DNA from: an uncultured Actinomycetes bacterium
GTDB taxonomy: Bacteria > Actinomycetota > Actinomycetes > Nanopelagicales > Nanopelagicaceae
Direction: 5' to 3'
Assembly: GCA_903842855.1 (NCBI GenBank)
Contig: CAIMNT010000045.1
Span: 1-7,691 of the forward strand
DNA length: 7,691 bases
A program made the translations under genes and the position numbers. Every line of letters starts with the position of its first letter. Position 1 is the first letter of the stretch. Shown here piece after piece: positions 1 to 5,987 of the stretch. Under the pieces are notes generated by a model. It saw nothing but the letters and a program-made list of their open reading frames with translations, did not search any database and was not told the DNA's origin.

Positions 1-88
1 GTCAGAGCGTTAATTCTTAAACTGTTCGTACTTAATCGGTCTCTTTATTTAGTTTTGTCTAACACTTGTCTAACACCCTTACGAATAA
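1..88. other. Non-coding left edge with tandem repeat
   Basis: No reading frame of useful length crosses this stretch, and stop codons occur in all three forward frames. It is AT-rich and ends in two head-to-tail copies of TTGTCTAACAC (55-65 and 66-76). A TAA at 86-88 closes the frame of the following SDR remnant, so that gene cannot be extended upstream. The stretch may be the flank of something lying to the left of the window, but nothing identifies it. Confidence 0.6.
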
Positions 89-124
89 TTGGAATTTCTG
101 GACGCATTAGCGAAGGTGTTAGAC
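55..124. repeat. Two direct plus one inverted GTCTAACAC box
   Basis: TTGTCTAACAC occurs twice without a gap at 55-65 and 66-76. GTCTAACACC at 68-77 has a perfect 10-base inverted copy, GGTGTTAGAC, at 115-124. The inverted copy lies inside the first codons of the truncated SDR frame. Three copies of a 9-base word in 70 bases is unlikely by chance. Protein-binding boxes, a recombination site or the end of a mobile element are possible, and I cannot choose between them. Confidence 0.6.
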
Positions 125-850
125 GCGCTTTCTCCCTGTTCCGTCTATCAGGCAGACCCGCTCCCCCTCGGGATTGACGAGAATTTTCAATCCGTGGATG
201 CGGATCCCGCTTCAGAAAGCACTAATTACCCTGCCGATAAACGCGGCGCAGAACTCGCAGTTCTATCCGGTTTCGGTCCAACCGCATCCTTCATCGCCAG
301 GCCAGGATTAATTATTGGACCACATGAGTGGCCAGCCCGTTTGGCGTGGTGGTTACGCAGAATTTCTGAAGGTGGGGATGTACTTGCCCCCGGCCCAGAG
401 GATTTGGCACTGCAGTACATAGATGCTCGCGACCTGGCGCTGTTCATGGTGGAATCCGCAGAGCAAGGCAGGGTTGGCATCTTTAACACGCTTACACCCC
501 GCGGCCATTCAACAATGTCTGAACTGTTAAACCTCTGCAAAACTGCCACTAATTCCGATGCAAATTTCAAATGGGTGCCCTCAGATTTTATTCTTAAGCA
601 CGAAATTCAACCCTGGTCGGAACTACCTATCTGGATCTCCCCTGATATGTATGGCTTCTACGGTTTTGACACAAGAAAGGCGATTGCAGCTGGTCTGAAA
701 TGTCGCCCGATAAGTGAAACAGTCAATGACACCTGGCTAAGTATTTCGACTGAAGTTCAACCCGAATTACCGGCGGGAAGAATCGCCCCTGGGATCAGCA
801 AGGAGAAGGAGTTAGAGGTTCTCGCTGCCTGGGCGACGAAGGCGAAGTAG
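89..850 (+). pseudogene. NAD-dependent epimerase/reductase (SDR), N-terminally truncated
   Basis: The 253-residue frame, opened only by a TTG codon at 89, resembles the catalytic and C-terminal parts of extended SDR proteins (NAD-dependent epimerase/dehydratase family). Visible are the YxxxK pair (Y47, K51), a substrate-side RPGLIIGP segment (71-78) and QYIDARDLA (109-117). The C-terminus looks complete. Members are usually about 320-340 residues and start with a GxxGxxG Rossmann motif. That motif and roughly the first 90 residues are missing, and a TAA at 86-88 prevents extension. No ribosome binding site precedes the TTG. The region around residues 10-22 also seems shortened compared with relatives I remember. 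Without the nucleotide-binding half, the product should not work as a reductase, so I call it a 5'-truncated remnant. Its tail overlaps the convergent gene at 812. A genuine short protein of unknown role is less likely. Confidence 0.75.
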
Positions 851-1276
851 TGCAGCGAGTTCCTGTTCGGTGATTGGCTCAATTTCAGAACCTTCTTGCG
901 CGCCTTTGAGGGATTCATGAACAGATTTCTGTTCTTTCTCGAGGGCAACTATTTCGTTTTCGTCTGCACGTTCAATCGAAACTAGATGATCGTTAGCAGC
1001 CGGTATTGAACGAATAACTTCATCAAGCTTCAATTGCAGCGCAGTTAGCCCCCGGTGATCGGTGTGCTTGAATGAAAATAGAAAGATCAAGATTACGGCA
1101 TTCGAGACAGTGGCGAAATAAACCTGCCAAGATGTTGGGAACCCCCGCACGGCGAGTGTGATGTTGAAGGTTAACAAGATTACGGCAACGAATGCCGTGG
1201 CACTGACCCGAGAGGTGGCGACATCAAGACGCTGCAAAACGTGACTTACATTTTGACGAAATCGGGTTGATATCAT
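812..1276 (-). CDS. Low-affinity iron permease family membrane protein
   Basis: This 154-residue protein matches the small low-affinity iron permease family (PF04120-like) by pattern. It has two hydrophobic helices at about 26-43 and 50-69, then the family's conserved stretch HTDHRGLTALQLKLDEVIR (71-89), and a charged, Glu-rich C-terminal tail from about 100 that probably lies in the cytoplasm. The family name comes from yeast Fet4. Iron transport by the small bacterial members is weakly supported, so the name should be read as a family label. The ATG is preceded directly by an in-frame TGA (1277-1279), so it is the earliest possible start, and no strong ribosome binding site is seen. The 3' end overlaps the convergent SDR remnant by 39 bases. 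It runs in the same direction as the sugar operon but is separated from it by a terminator, so it is probably transcribed on its own. Confidence 0.8.
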   Translation of the reverse strand: MISTRFRQNVSHVLQRLDVATSRVSATAFVAVILLTFNITLAVRGFPTSWQVYFATVSNAVILIFLFSFKHTDHRGLTALQLKLDEVIRSIPAANDHLVSIERADENEIVALEKEQKSVHESLKGAQEGSEIEPITEQELAALLRLRRPGSENL

Positions 1277-1593
1277 TCAATTCCAATCGATATGGATTTA
1301 GCGGCTCTGGCCGTCAATAGCCAGCCTAATCTGCGCTTCCTTACACCTTCCTTTCGATTTACTTCCCCTCCACTATTTACGGCCAATATCGCCTGGCTCG
1401 GATTGTTAACCCAATGGGTGGCAATACGCCACAAAAAAAGTACCCCGGCGTTTAAACCGAGGTACTTCTCTCAACTACTTACTGAGCGACGGATCAAGTG
1501 TGACGTGAAAACCGAGTGAACGTCCAAATAACAGCCTATGGTCCCTACATTCGCCCATCGAATTCCCTGTCGATCGATACTTAGAATCGAAGG
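1277..1593. other. Non-coding spacer between sugar operon and iron permease-like gene
   Basis: I support no gene in these 317 bases; the open frames on the plus strand lack ribosome binding sites and family resemblance. The spacer holds the operon terminator (1433-1467) and must hold the promoter of the leftward gene at 1276. A TTGACG at 1307-1312 on the minus strand is a possible -35 box, but the only -10-like sequence (TATCGA) is 19 bases away and very close to the ATG, so I do not list it as a promoter. Confidence 0.6.
1433..1467 (-). terminator. Intrinsic terminator after the glycosidase gene
   Basis: Read on the minus strand, AAGTACCTCGG pairs with CCGGGGTACTT through seven base pairs, one mismatch and three further pairs, with an 8-base loop. 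The stem is followed at once by seven T residues (1439-1433). This is the classic form of a rho-independent terminator. It lies about 130 bases past the glycosidase stop codon and marks the end of the sugar operon. Confidence 0.85.
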
Positions 1594-2535
1594 CTACTCT
1601 TTAATCTTGAGAACCGCCTCTGAAGTTAAGATCAATGGAATCGGGTCACAGATTCGACCTTTGAACTCGGATGTATTCTGCCCGCCCACGAAGCCCAGCA
1701 AGACCCAATTCCCTGAGCGATCTTTTATGATTCGTCCGGCGTAAATTCCATCGGCATTAATTATTTGAGTGCGCTCAAAATGAAAGGGTCCCGTAAGCGA
1801 GTCAGCTGGAACCGAGTAAGTACCGGTCTGAAATCCGGGTTTACGTTCGTTGAGGTGTTGATTCCCCACGCAGAAAACCAAAACGTATTTCCCTTCGACC
1901 TCCTCGACTTGAATAACTTCAACCTGTCCAAAGCCCGCCTCTCCACAAAGTGGTGGAAGCACCTGCCATTTTTCTAGATCGTCAGAAATTGCGTGGGCTA
2001 CCGTGGCACGAGTTTTAAGCCCGCCACCCTTAATGTCAGCAGTGTTAAGCATGTGCCACTTCTGATCCCTGGGGTCGAAAAACACCCATGGATCTCGCCA
2101 ATTAGTGTCAGGATCCCCATTTTCCTGCGATGCATAGTAGGCCGGGTCGGCCGAGGTCACAGGATTGTCCGGATTACGCGTCCAGGCGATTAAGTCGGAG
2201 CTTGTCGCAAACCCAATCTGCTGAACTAGTCCCCCTGAGGGGCGGGTTAGCCCGGTATAAAACATGTAATACAAATTGTCCGCGGGATTCTTCACAACGC
2301 TTCCCGTCCATGTCGCTACCTCATCCCAAGCAGGGGCATCAGCAGCTACAAGAGCGTCAGGCAGCAACATCCAATTCTTTAGATCTTTGGATTTTGCATG
2401 ACCTATAGAAGCATGCATATGTCGTCGGTCGGGGTCTATCAGAGCTTTCGAGGCACGGAGAAAGAAAATATGAAAATCCTCTCCATCATCGAATAGCCAG
2501 CAATCCCAAATCCAATGGTCAGCAAGTTCTAGCAC
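1594..2535 (-). CDS. GH32-like five-bladed beta-propeller glycosidase (probable beta-fructosidase)
   Basis: The 313-residue protein looks like a clan GH-J (GH32/GH68-type) hydrolase. The candidate nucleophile is D11 in HWIWDCW, followed by WTGS (76-79), the RDP motif (147-149) that fixes the fructosyl unit in this clan, and a candidate acid/base E206 in FGQVEVIQ. There is no signal peptide, so it should act in the cytoplasm, hydrolysing a sugar imported by the neighbouring transporter. Its length fits the propeller alone; the C-terminal beta-sandwich of ordinary GH32 enzymes is absent and the usual WMNDPN is replaced. I chose the GTG at 2533-2535: it starts 2 bases after the permease stop and has GAGTGAAGGG just upstream. 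A longer ATG version from 2652 would overlap the permease by 115 bases and adds residues unlike any family member. Substrate is inferred: sucrose or a short fructan is most likely, but another furanoside cannot be excluded. Confidence 0.75.
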   Translation of the reverse strand: MLELADHWIWDCWLFDDGEDFHIFFLRASKALIDPDRRHMHASIGHAKSKDLKNWMLLPDALVAADAPAWDEVATWTGSVVKNPADNLYYMFYTGLTRPSGGLVQQIGFATSSDLIAWTRNPDNPVTSADPAYYASQENGDPDTNWRDPWVFFDPRDQKWHMLNTADIKGGGLKTRATVAHAISDDLEKWQVLPPLCGEAGFGQVEVIQVEEVEGKYVLVFCVGNQHLNERKPGFQTGTYSVPADSLTGPFHFERTQIINADGIYAGRIIKDRSGNWVLLGFVGGQNTSEFKGRICDPIPLILTSEAVLKIKE

Positions 2536-2537
2536 AA

Positions 2538-3407
2538 TTAACCCTTCACTCCAGAGGTGGCAATGCTTGTTACAAAAAAACGCTGCATGGACAAGAAAAG
2601 AATGACAACCGGAATCGTCAATAATGATAGGTAAGCCATGATCTGCCCCCAAGAGGTTTGGAAATTCGTGTAGAAATACTGCAATCCGATCATGATAGGG
2701 CGATAACGCTCATCTTGAATTGTCATCACAGGCCAAAGGTACGAATTCCACATTGGCAAGAAGGTTAAAATCGCCACCGTTCCTATAGCGGGCCCTGCCA
2801 GTGGCATCGCTATCTTTCTATAAATCATGAACCAACTCGCCCCATCGACACGAGCAGCTTCATCCAAATCCTTCGGGAGGGTCTTGAAGAATTGAACAAA
2901 TAGAAAGATAGATATTGCATTAGCAATAAACGGCAGAATTTGAATCTGATACGAGTTGAAAATTCCATGTGTTAAATGAAGTCCACCTGTGAAACTGATG
3001 CTGGGGATCTTTGCGCAGATGTACAACAAAGGAATAGCGATGACTTCGAAGGGAAGAATTAATGTCGCCAAAATAATCGCCATAACAAAATTCTTACCCT
3101 TCCAATTCATGCGTGCAATTGCAAAGGCGATAGAACTATTTACAAAAAGTCCTAAAACTACAGTTAAAAATGACACTAGTAGAGAATTGAAAAGAAAGGT
3201 AAAGAATGGGATTCTGGTGAAGACGCCCGTGTAATTCTTAAACGAGATAGACCCAGTTGGAATGAAAGCGCGAAGACTACCGGTATCGTGCAAAAGCTGG
3301 GCATCGGGTTTTAGACTCGAAATCACCATGAAAACCAAGGGGAAGAGAAAAACAAAAGACATAATTGTCATAAGGGTATACAGAGTGACGCGAGAGAGAG
3401 TCTTCAT
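2538..3407 (-). CDS. Sugar ABC transporter permease, MalG-like (CUT1)
   Basis: This 289-residue inner-membrane protein is the MalG-type half of a CUT1 carbohydrate importer. It shows an N-terminal helix (about 8-31), an external loop with the FKNYTGVF element (56-63) typical of the family, and further helices at about 70-98, 107-130, 158-176, 205-222 and 257-275. The cytoplasmic EAA loop, DEAARVDGASWFMIYRKIAMP (182-202), contacts the ATPase; E183, A184, A185 and G189 are intact. Length is normal for the family (270-300). The ATG lies one base after the stop codon of the upstream permease, so translation is probably coupled, with GGAAGG about 12 bases before the start. Its own last codons carry the ribosome binding site of the glycosidase gene. 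The permease pair forms the channel through which the binding protein's ligand passes. Sugar specificity cannot be read from it. Confidence 0.93.
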   Translation of the reverse strand: MKTLSRVTLYTLMTIMSFVFLFPLVFMVISSLKPDAQLLHDTGSLRAFIPTGSISFKNYTGVFTRIPFFTFLFNSLLVSFLTVVLGLFVNSSIAFAIARMNWKGKNFVMAIILATLILPFEVIAIPLLYICAKIPSISFTGGLHLTHGIFNSYQIQILPFIANAISIFLFVQFFKTLPKDLDEAARVDGASWFMIYRKIAMPLAGPAIGTVAILTFLPMWNSYLWPVMTIQDERYRPIMIGLQYFYTNFQTSWGQIMAYLSLLTIPVVILFLSMQRFFVTSIATSGVKG

Positions 3408-3408
3408 A

Positions 3409-4518
3409 TTATTGGTCTGCCTTCCGGGTCAAGATGCGTTGTAACAACGAAATAATCAGTACCAAAATAAAGAAAATGAATGAGATTGACGAAGCAGCGC
3501 CAATCTGTTGTTCTTGGTAACCTCGAGAAAAAGTTTGATAGACCAGGGTTGAGGTCGAATTTAGTGGTCCGCCCTGCGTTAGGACGTTAATCTGGGTAAA
3601 GAGGCCGAGCGCCGCAATGGTGATGGTGATCAAAACAAATACCAGCGTGTGGCGAAGGCCAGGCCAGGTAACGTATCGGAATTCGTGCCACTTATTTGCA
3701 CCGTCCGTCCGCGCGGCTTCATACAACTCCTCCGGGATTGTTTGCAATCCCCCGAGCCAGATGATCATGTGATATCCGACTGCCTGCCAAATGGAGAGGC
3801 CGATGATGGCATACATCGCAGTATGGGTATTCCCCAGCCAATCTATATTTATGTAACCCGGAATTACTAGATGAATAGCCTTGTTGATCATCCCATTTTG
3901 CTGCAGGAGAAATTGCCACAATAAGGAAACCACGACCATGCTCGTGAGTGTGGGAATGAAATAGATTGTCCTAAAAATATTGCGGCCTTTAAGTTTTTGG
4001 TGCACAAGCAAGGCTAGGAGTAGTCCTAAACCTCCTTGTAATGGAACCACCACAAGTGCAAAGAACAAGGTGTTGGTCATCGAGCGCCAAAATGTTGGAT
4101 CCCTAGCGAGGATGACTCGCACTGTTCCCGCTTTATCATTTTGGCCAAAGCGATAGATCTCTTGCATTCCACGCAGGTGTACGTAGGGACTATCAGGACG
4201 GGTGAGCGATCTCACCCGAGGAAATACAGGTTTTCCATGCTCATCTTTTGCAATGCTGCCATCCGCATTTGTGGAAGCATGAAGGGTGAATTCGCTCATT
4301 CCGAGTAGAGATTTAAAGTTTTGGGTTCCAACAAATTTCGGGTTGCTTGTTTCCAGCAGTTGGGCGTTAGTGAACCCCAACGTGAGTGAGAGTGCGATTG
4401 GAAGAACTGTAAAGAAAAGCAACAAAATCACTGCCGGTAGCGCAAAAAGCCAACCGATCTTATTGTCCTTGAAGTTGAGTTTTTTACTCTTCTTCGAGGT
4501 TTCGGTCAAAGCAATCAT
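3409..4518 (-). CDS. Sugar ABC transporter permease, MalF-like (CUT1), with long external loop
   Basis: The MalF-type partner, 369 residues from the chosen start. After a short cytoplasmic tail comes the first helix (about 22-48), then an unusually long extracytoplasmic loop (about 50-142), and the remaining helices from about 148. The EAA loop, EELYEAARTDGANKWHEFR (263-281), has E267, A268, A269 and G273 intact, and the C-terminus has the usual NVLTQGGP signature (311-318). Typical members have about 290-310 residues; the excess lies in residues about 77-137, a hydrophilic stretch rich in charged residues between helices 1 and 2. I chose the ATG at 4516-4518 because AGGAAGG stands 7 bases before it; a GTG 15 codons upstream falls inside the intergenic hairpin and lacks such a site. 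It follows the binding protein gene after 100 bases and is coupled to the MalG-like gene by a one-base gap. Confidence 0.92.
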   Translation of the reverse strand: MIALTETSKKSKKLNFKDNKIGWLFALPAVILLLFFTVLPIALSLTLGFTNAQLLETSNPKFVGTQNFKSLLGMSEFTLHASTNADGSIAKDEHGKPVFPRVRSLTRPDSPYVHLRGMQEIYRFGQNDKAGTVRVILARDPTFWRSMTNTLFFALVVVPLQGGLGLLLALLVHQKLKGRNIFRTIYFIPTLTSMVVVSLLWQFLLQQNGMINKAIHLVIPGYINIDWLGNTHTAMYAIIGLSIWQAVGYHMIIWLGGLQTIPEELYEAARTDGANKWHEFRYVTWPGLRHTLVFVLITITIAALGLFTQINVLTQGGPLNSTSTLVYQTFSRGYQEQQIGAASSISFIFFILVLIISLLQRILTRKADQ

Positions 4519-4558
4519 GACCTGTCCTTCCTTTTGATTCTTTGATCGGTCCAAGAGC

Positions 4559-4597
4559 GCCACTCCGAGTTACCCTAAAAGCTCAACTCGGAGCGGC
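4559..4597 (-). promoter_or_regulatory. Intercistronic RNA hairpin after the binding protein gene
   Basis: In the minus-strand transcript GCCGCTCCGAGTT pairs with AACTCGGAGTGGC across a 13-base loop, giving an unbroken 13-bp stem in which one pair is G-U. In plus-strand RNA the same position would be an A-C mismatch, so the structure fits the operon message. No T-run follows on the minus strand, so it is not a normal terminator. It starts about 20 bases after the binding protein stop codon. By analogy with the malE-malF interval it may protect the 3' end of the binding-protein message and let that gene be expressed above the permeases. That role is inferred. Confidence 0.7.
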
Positions 4598-4618
4598 ACT
4601 TTTGTTAGGAGTCAGTTA

Positions 4619-5899
4619 TTACTTCGTTTTATAGAAGTTATTTGATTTCAAAACGGTATTGATAGTGTCGACTGCACCGTCAAGTGTGTTTTGAACATCA
4701 CCGCCATCCTTGATCGCCCGAGCGGCATTTTCAAATACTTTTGCGAGGATTGGGTAGGCAGGAGTTGGAGGACGCAAAGTCACCAATTGGGCCGAGAAGT
4801 CTTGAAGTGGTTCAAAAGGCTTCCCTGGACCAAAGAATGGTGAAGCAGCAGCAGCGGCAGGTGTCACCGGCATATTGCCCAAATCGTTTGCGAACTTAAT
4901 CAAGTACTTGGTTTGAAGTGCATATGCAAGCCAAGCATTTGCGCCTGCTGAAGAGGAGCAAGTGTGAGTGATTGCCCACTCCCATGAACCGCCACCGATC
5001 ACTGGATGAGTCCCTAGGTTTGGAGGAGGAAGAATTACGAGATCTGTTCCAAACGTCTTAAGGAAGTTAGGAGCATCCCATGCACCGTCCCACGCGAATG
5101 CAAACTTTCCCGTCACGAATCCGTTGTTATGTTGATCGTCAGTTTCGTTCTTTGGTGATAGTCCGTTGGCAAAAAGACCTTGCCACCAATTACCCCAGGC
5201 CACAGCGGCTTTTCCATTCAGTGAACCTTCGGCGGTCTTATAACCTGCACGGTTAATCAAATCCCCACCAAATGATTGGAGGAATGTTGAATAAAAATAC
5301 GGCCACCACTCACCGGAGTTGTTGTTTCCAAGTTCTAACGCGTAATCGAATTTTCCGGATGCCTTAGCCTTTGACATCGCATCGTTGAACTCAGCCAAAG
5401 TCCACGGATTTGCGATGGTTGGTGTCCGAAGTCCCAGATCGGCAAGGATTGTCTTGGTCGTGAAAAGTCCAACAGCGGCGTTATAAGTACCGATGGAGTA
5501 CAACTTGCCGTTGATTATCCCCTTCACCGCCGAGACGAATGGCTTGGTAAGTGATGCAGGGAGAGTGAGCGGGCTGAGATAGCCGGCATAGACCCACGCG
5601 GGAATATTAGGGGCATCTGAATCCACAATGCAGGGGAGATTATTTGAAGCGGCGGCCGCCGCAACTGCATCGTTGTAACTTGCCTGAGGGAACGCCTTAA
5701 CTATTACCTTGTATTTGGACTGTGAGGCGTTGAAGTCCTTGACAGTCAGATTTACGTCTGCTAGTTCCGTGGCATTTCCGCCGTTGTGGGTCCATAGAGT
5801 TATAGCTGCTGGAGCTGCCTGGGCAACACCAACAGCGGGTACCATCAGTCCAACGGTGGCAAAAGCCACCGCTAGACTTAGTCGCCGCTTTGGATTCAT
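4619..5899 (-). CDS. Sugar ABC transporter solute-binding protein (family 1)
   Basis: This 426-residue protein is an extracellular solute-binding protein of the CUT1/MalE type (SBP_bac_1-like). Residues 1-28 form a Sec signal peptide: basic NPKRR, hydrophobic core, and AQA (26-28) before the mature AAPAAITLWTHNGG. The mature part has the family order: an ITLWTHNGG first strand, the SDAPNIPAWVYAGYLSPL segment (about 94-111), a central hinge region, and tryptophan-rich patches (GEWWPYF, WGNWWQG, FAWDGAWD) of the kind that stack on sugar rings. Two cysteines remain, in NLPCIVD and THTCSSS. Notably there is no lipobox cysteine at the cleavage site. The ATG has GAAAGGAA about 5 bases upstream. The gene ends in a tandem TAA TAA (4621-4616). 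It follows lacI by 88 bases and precedes the permeases, so it supplies substrate to them. The ligand is unknown; a fructoside is inferred from the glycosidase. Confidence 0.93.
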   Translation of the reverse strand: MNPKRRLSLAVAFATVGLMVPAVGVAQAAPAAITLWTHNGGNATELADVNLTVKDFNASQSKYKVIVKAFPQASYNDAVAAAAASNNLPCIVDSDAPNIPAWVYAGYLSPLTLPASLTKPFVSAVKGIINGKLYSIGTYNAAVGLFTTKTILADLGLRTPTIANPWTLAEFNDAMSKAKASGKFDYALELGNNNSGEWWPYFYSTFLQSFGGDLINRAGYKTAEGSLNGKAAVAWGNWWQGLFANGLSPKNETDDQHNNGFVTGKFAFAWDGAWDAPNFLKTFGTDLVILPPPNLGTHPVIGGGSWEWAITHTCSSSAGANAWLAYALQTKYLIKFANDLGNMPVTPAAAAASPFFGPGKPFEPLQDFSAQLVTLRPPTPAYPILAKVFENAARAIKDGGDVQNTLDGAVDTINTVLKSNNFYKTK

Positions 5900-5961
5900 C
5901 TTGTTTCCTTTCGGTGATGCGTGACTTTGTATCTCAAAGTCACCACATGACTCGCGGTCAT
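5896..5961 (-). CDS. Possible 21-codon leader ORF before the binding protein gene
   Basis: An ATG at 5961-5959 opens 21 codons and stops with TGA at 5898-5896, overlapping the binding protein ATG (5899-5897) as ATGA. GGGGAGGAG (5975-5967) stands at good spacing before it and is the strongest ribosome binding site in the window. The start lies 26 bases after the lacI stop. The peptide is basic, with three His, three Arg, two Lys and four Thr, has no hydrophobic stretch and resembles nothing I know. Its second half contains the ribosome binding site of the binding protein gene, and its middle forms a 9-bp hairpin (5921-5943). The likely role is translational coupling or control of the downstream gene rather than a working peptide. 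It is short enough that chance cannot be excluded. Confidence 0.4.
   Translation of the reverse strand: MTASHVVTLRYKVTHHRKETR
5921..5943 (-). promoter_or_regulatory. 9-bp perfect inverted repeat in the leader of the binding protein gene
   Basis: GTGACTTTG (5921-5929) and CAAAGTCAC (5935-5943) are perfect inverted copies with a 5-base gap. In the operon RNA they form a hairpin about 22 bases before the binding protein start codon, inside the leader ORF. No T-run follows, so it is not a terminator for lacI. It could be an RNA control element or processing site, or a second DNA operator; its sequence does not resemble the palindrome at 7037-7064. Confidence 0.55.
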
Positions 5962-5962
5962 G
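5946..5962 (-). promoter_or_regulatory. Small hairpin covering the leader ORF start codon
   Basis: CATGAC (5946-5951) and GTCATG (5957-5962) are perfect inverted copies around a 5-base loop. In the operon RNA the first ATG of the leader ORF lies inside the 5' arm. The stem has only 6 bp, so it would be weak, but with the 9-bp hairpin two bases further on it makes this spacer densely structured. Confidence 0.35.
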
Positions 5963-5987
5963 GGTACTCCTCCCCGCTGCTGACTCG

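Noticed and set aside
1281..1312. TTGACG and TATCGA as promoter of the iron permease-like gene
   Set aside because: The spacing is 19 bases and the -10 match is only three of six, so support is too weak for a feature.
1292..1519. Small plus-strand frame in the spacer
   Set aside because: No ribosome binding site and no family resemblance, and it runs through the clear terminator of the opposite strand.
1538..1744. Small plus-strand frame over the end of the glycosidase gene
   Set aside because: It is antisense to a recognisable coding region and has no supporting features.
2536..2652. Longer ATG start for the glycosidase adding 39 residues
   Set aside because: The extension overlaps the coding end of the MalG-like permease, carries no resemblance to the enzyme family, and a GTG with a good ribosome binding site lies directly after the permease stop.
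4519..4563. GTG start 15 codons upstream in the MalF-like gene
   Set aside because: It lies in the intercistronic hairpin and has no ribosome binding site, while the ATG at 4518 has AGGAAGG at normal spacing.
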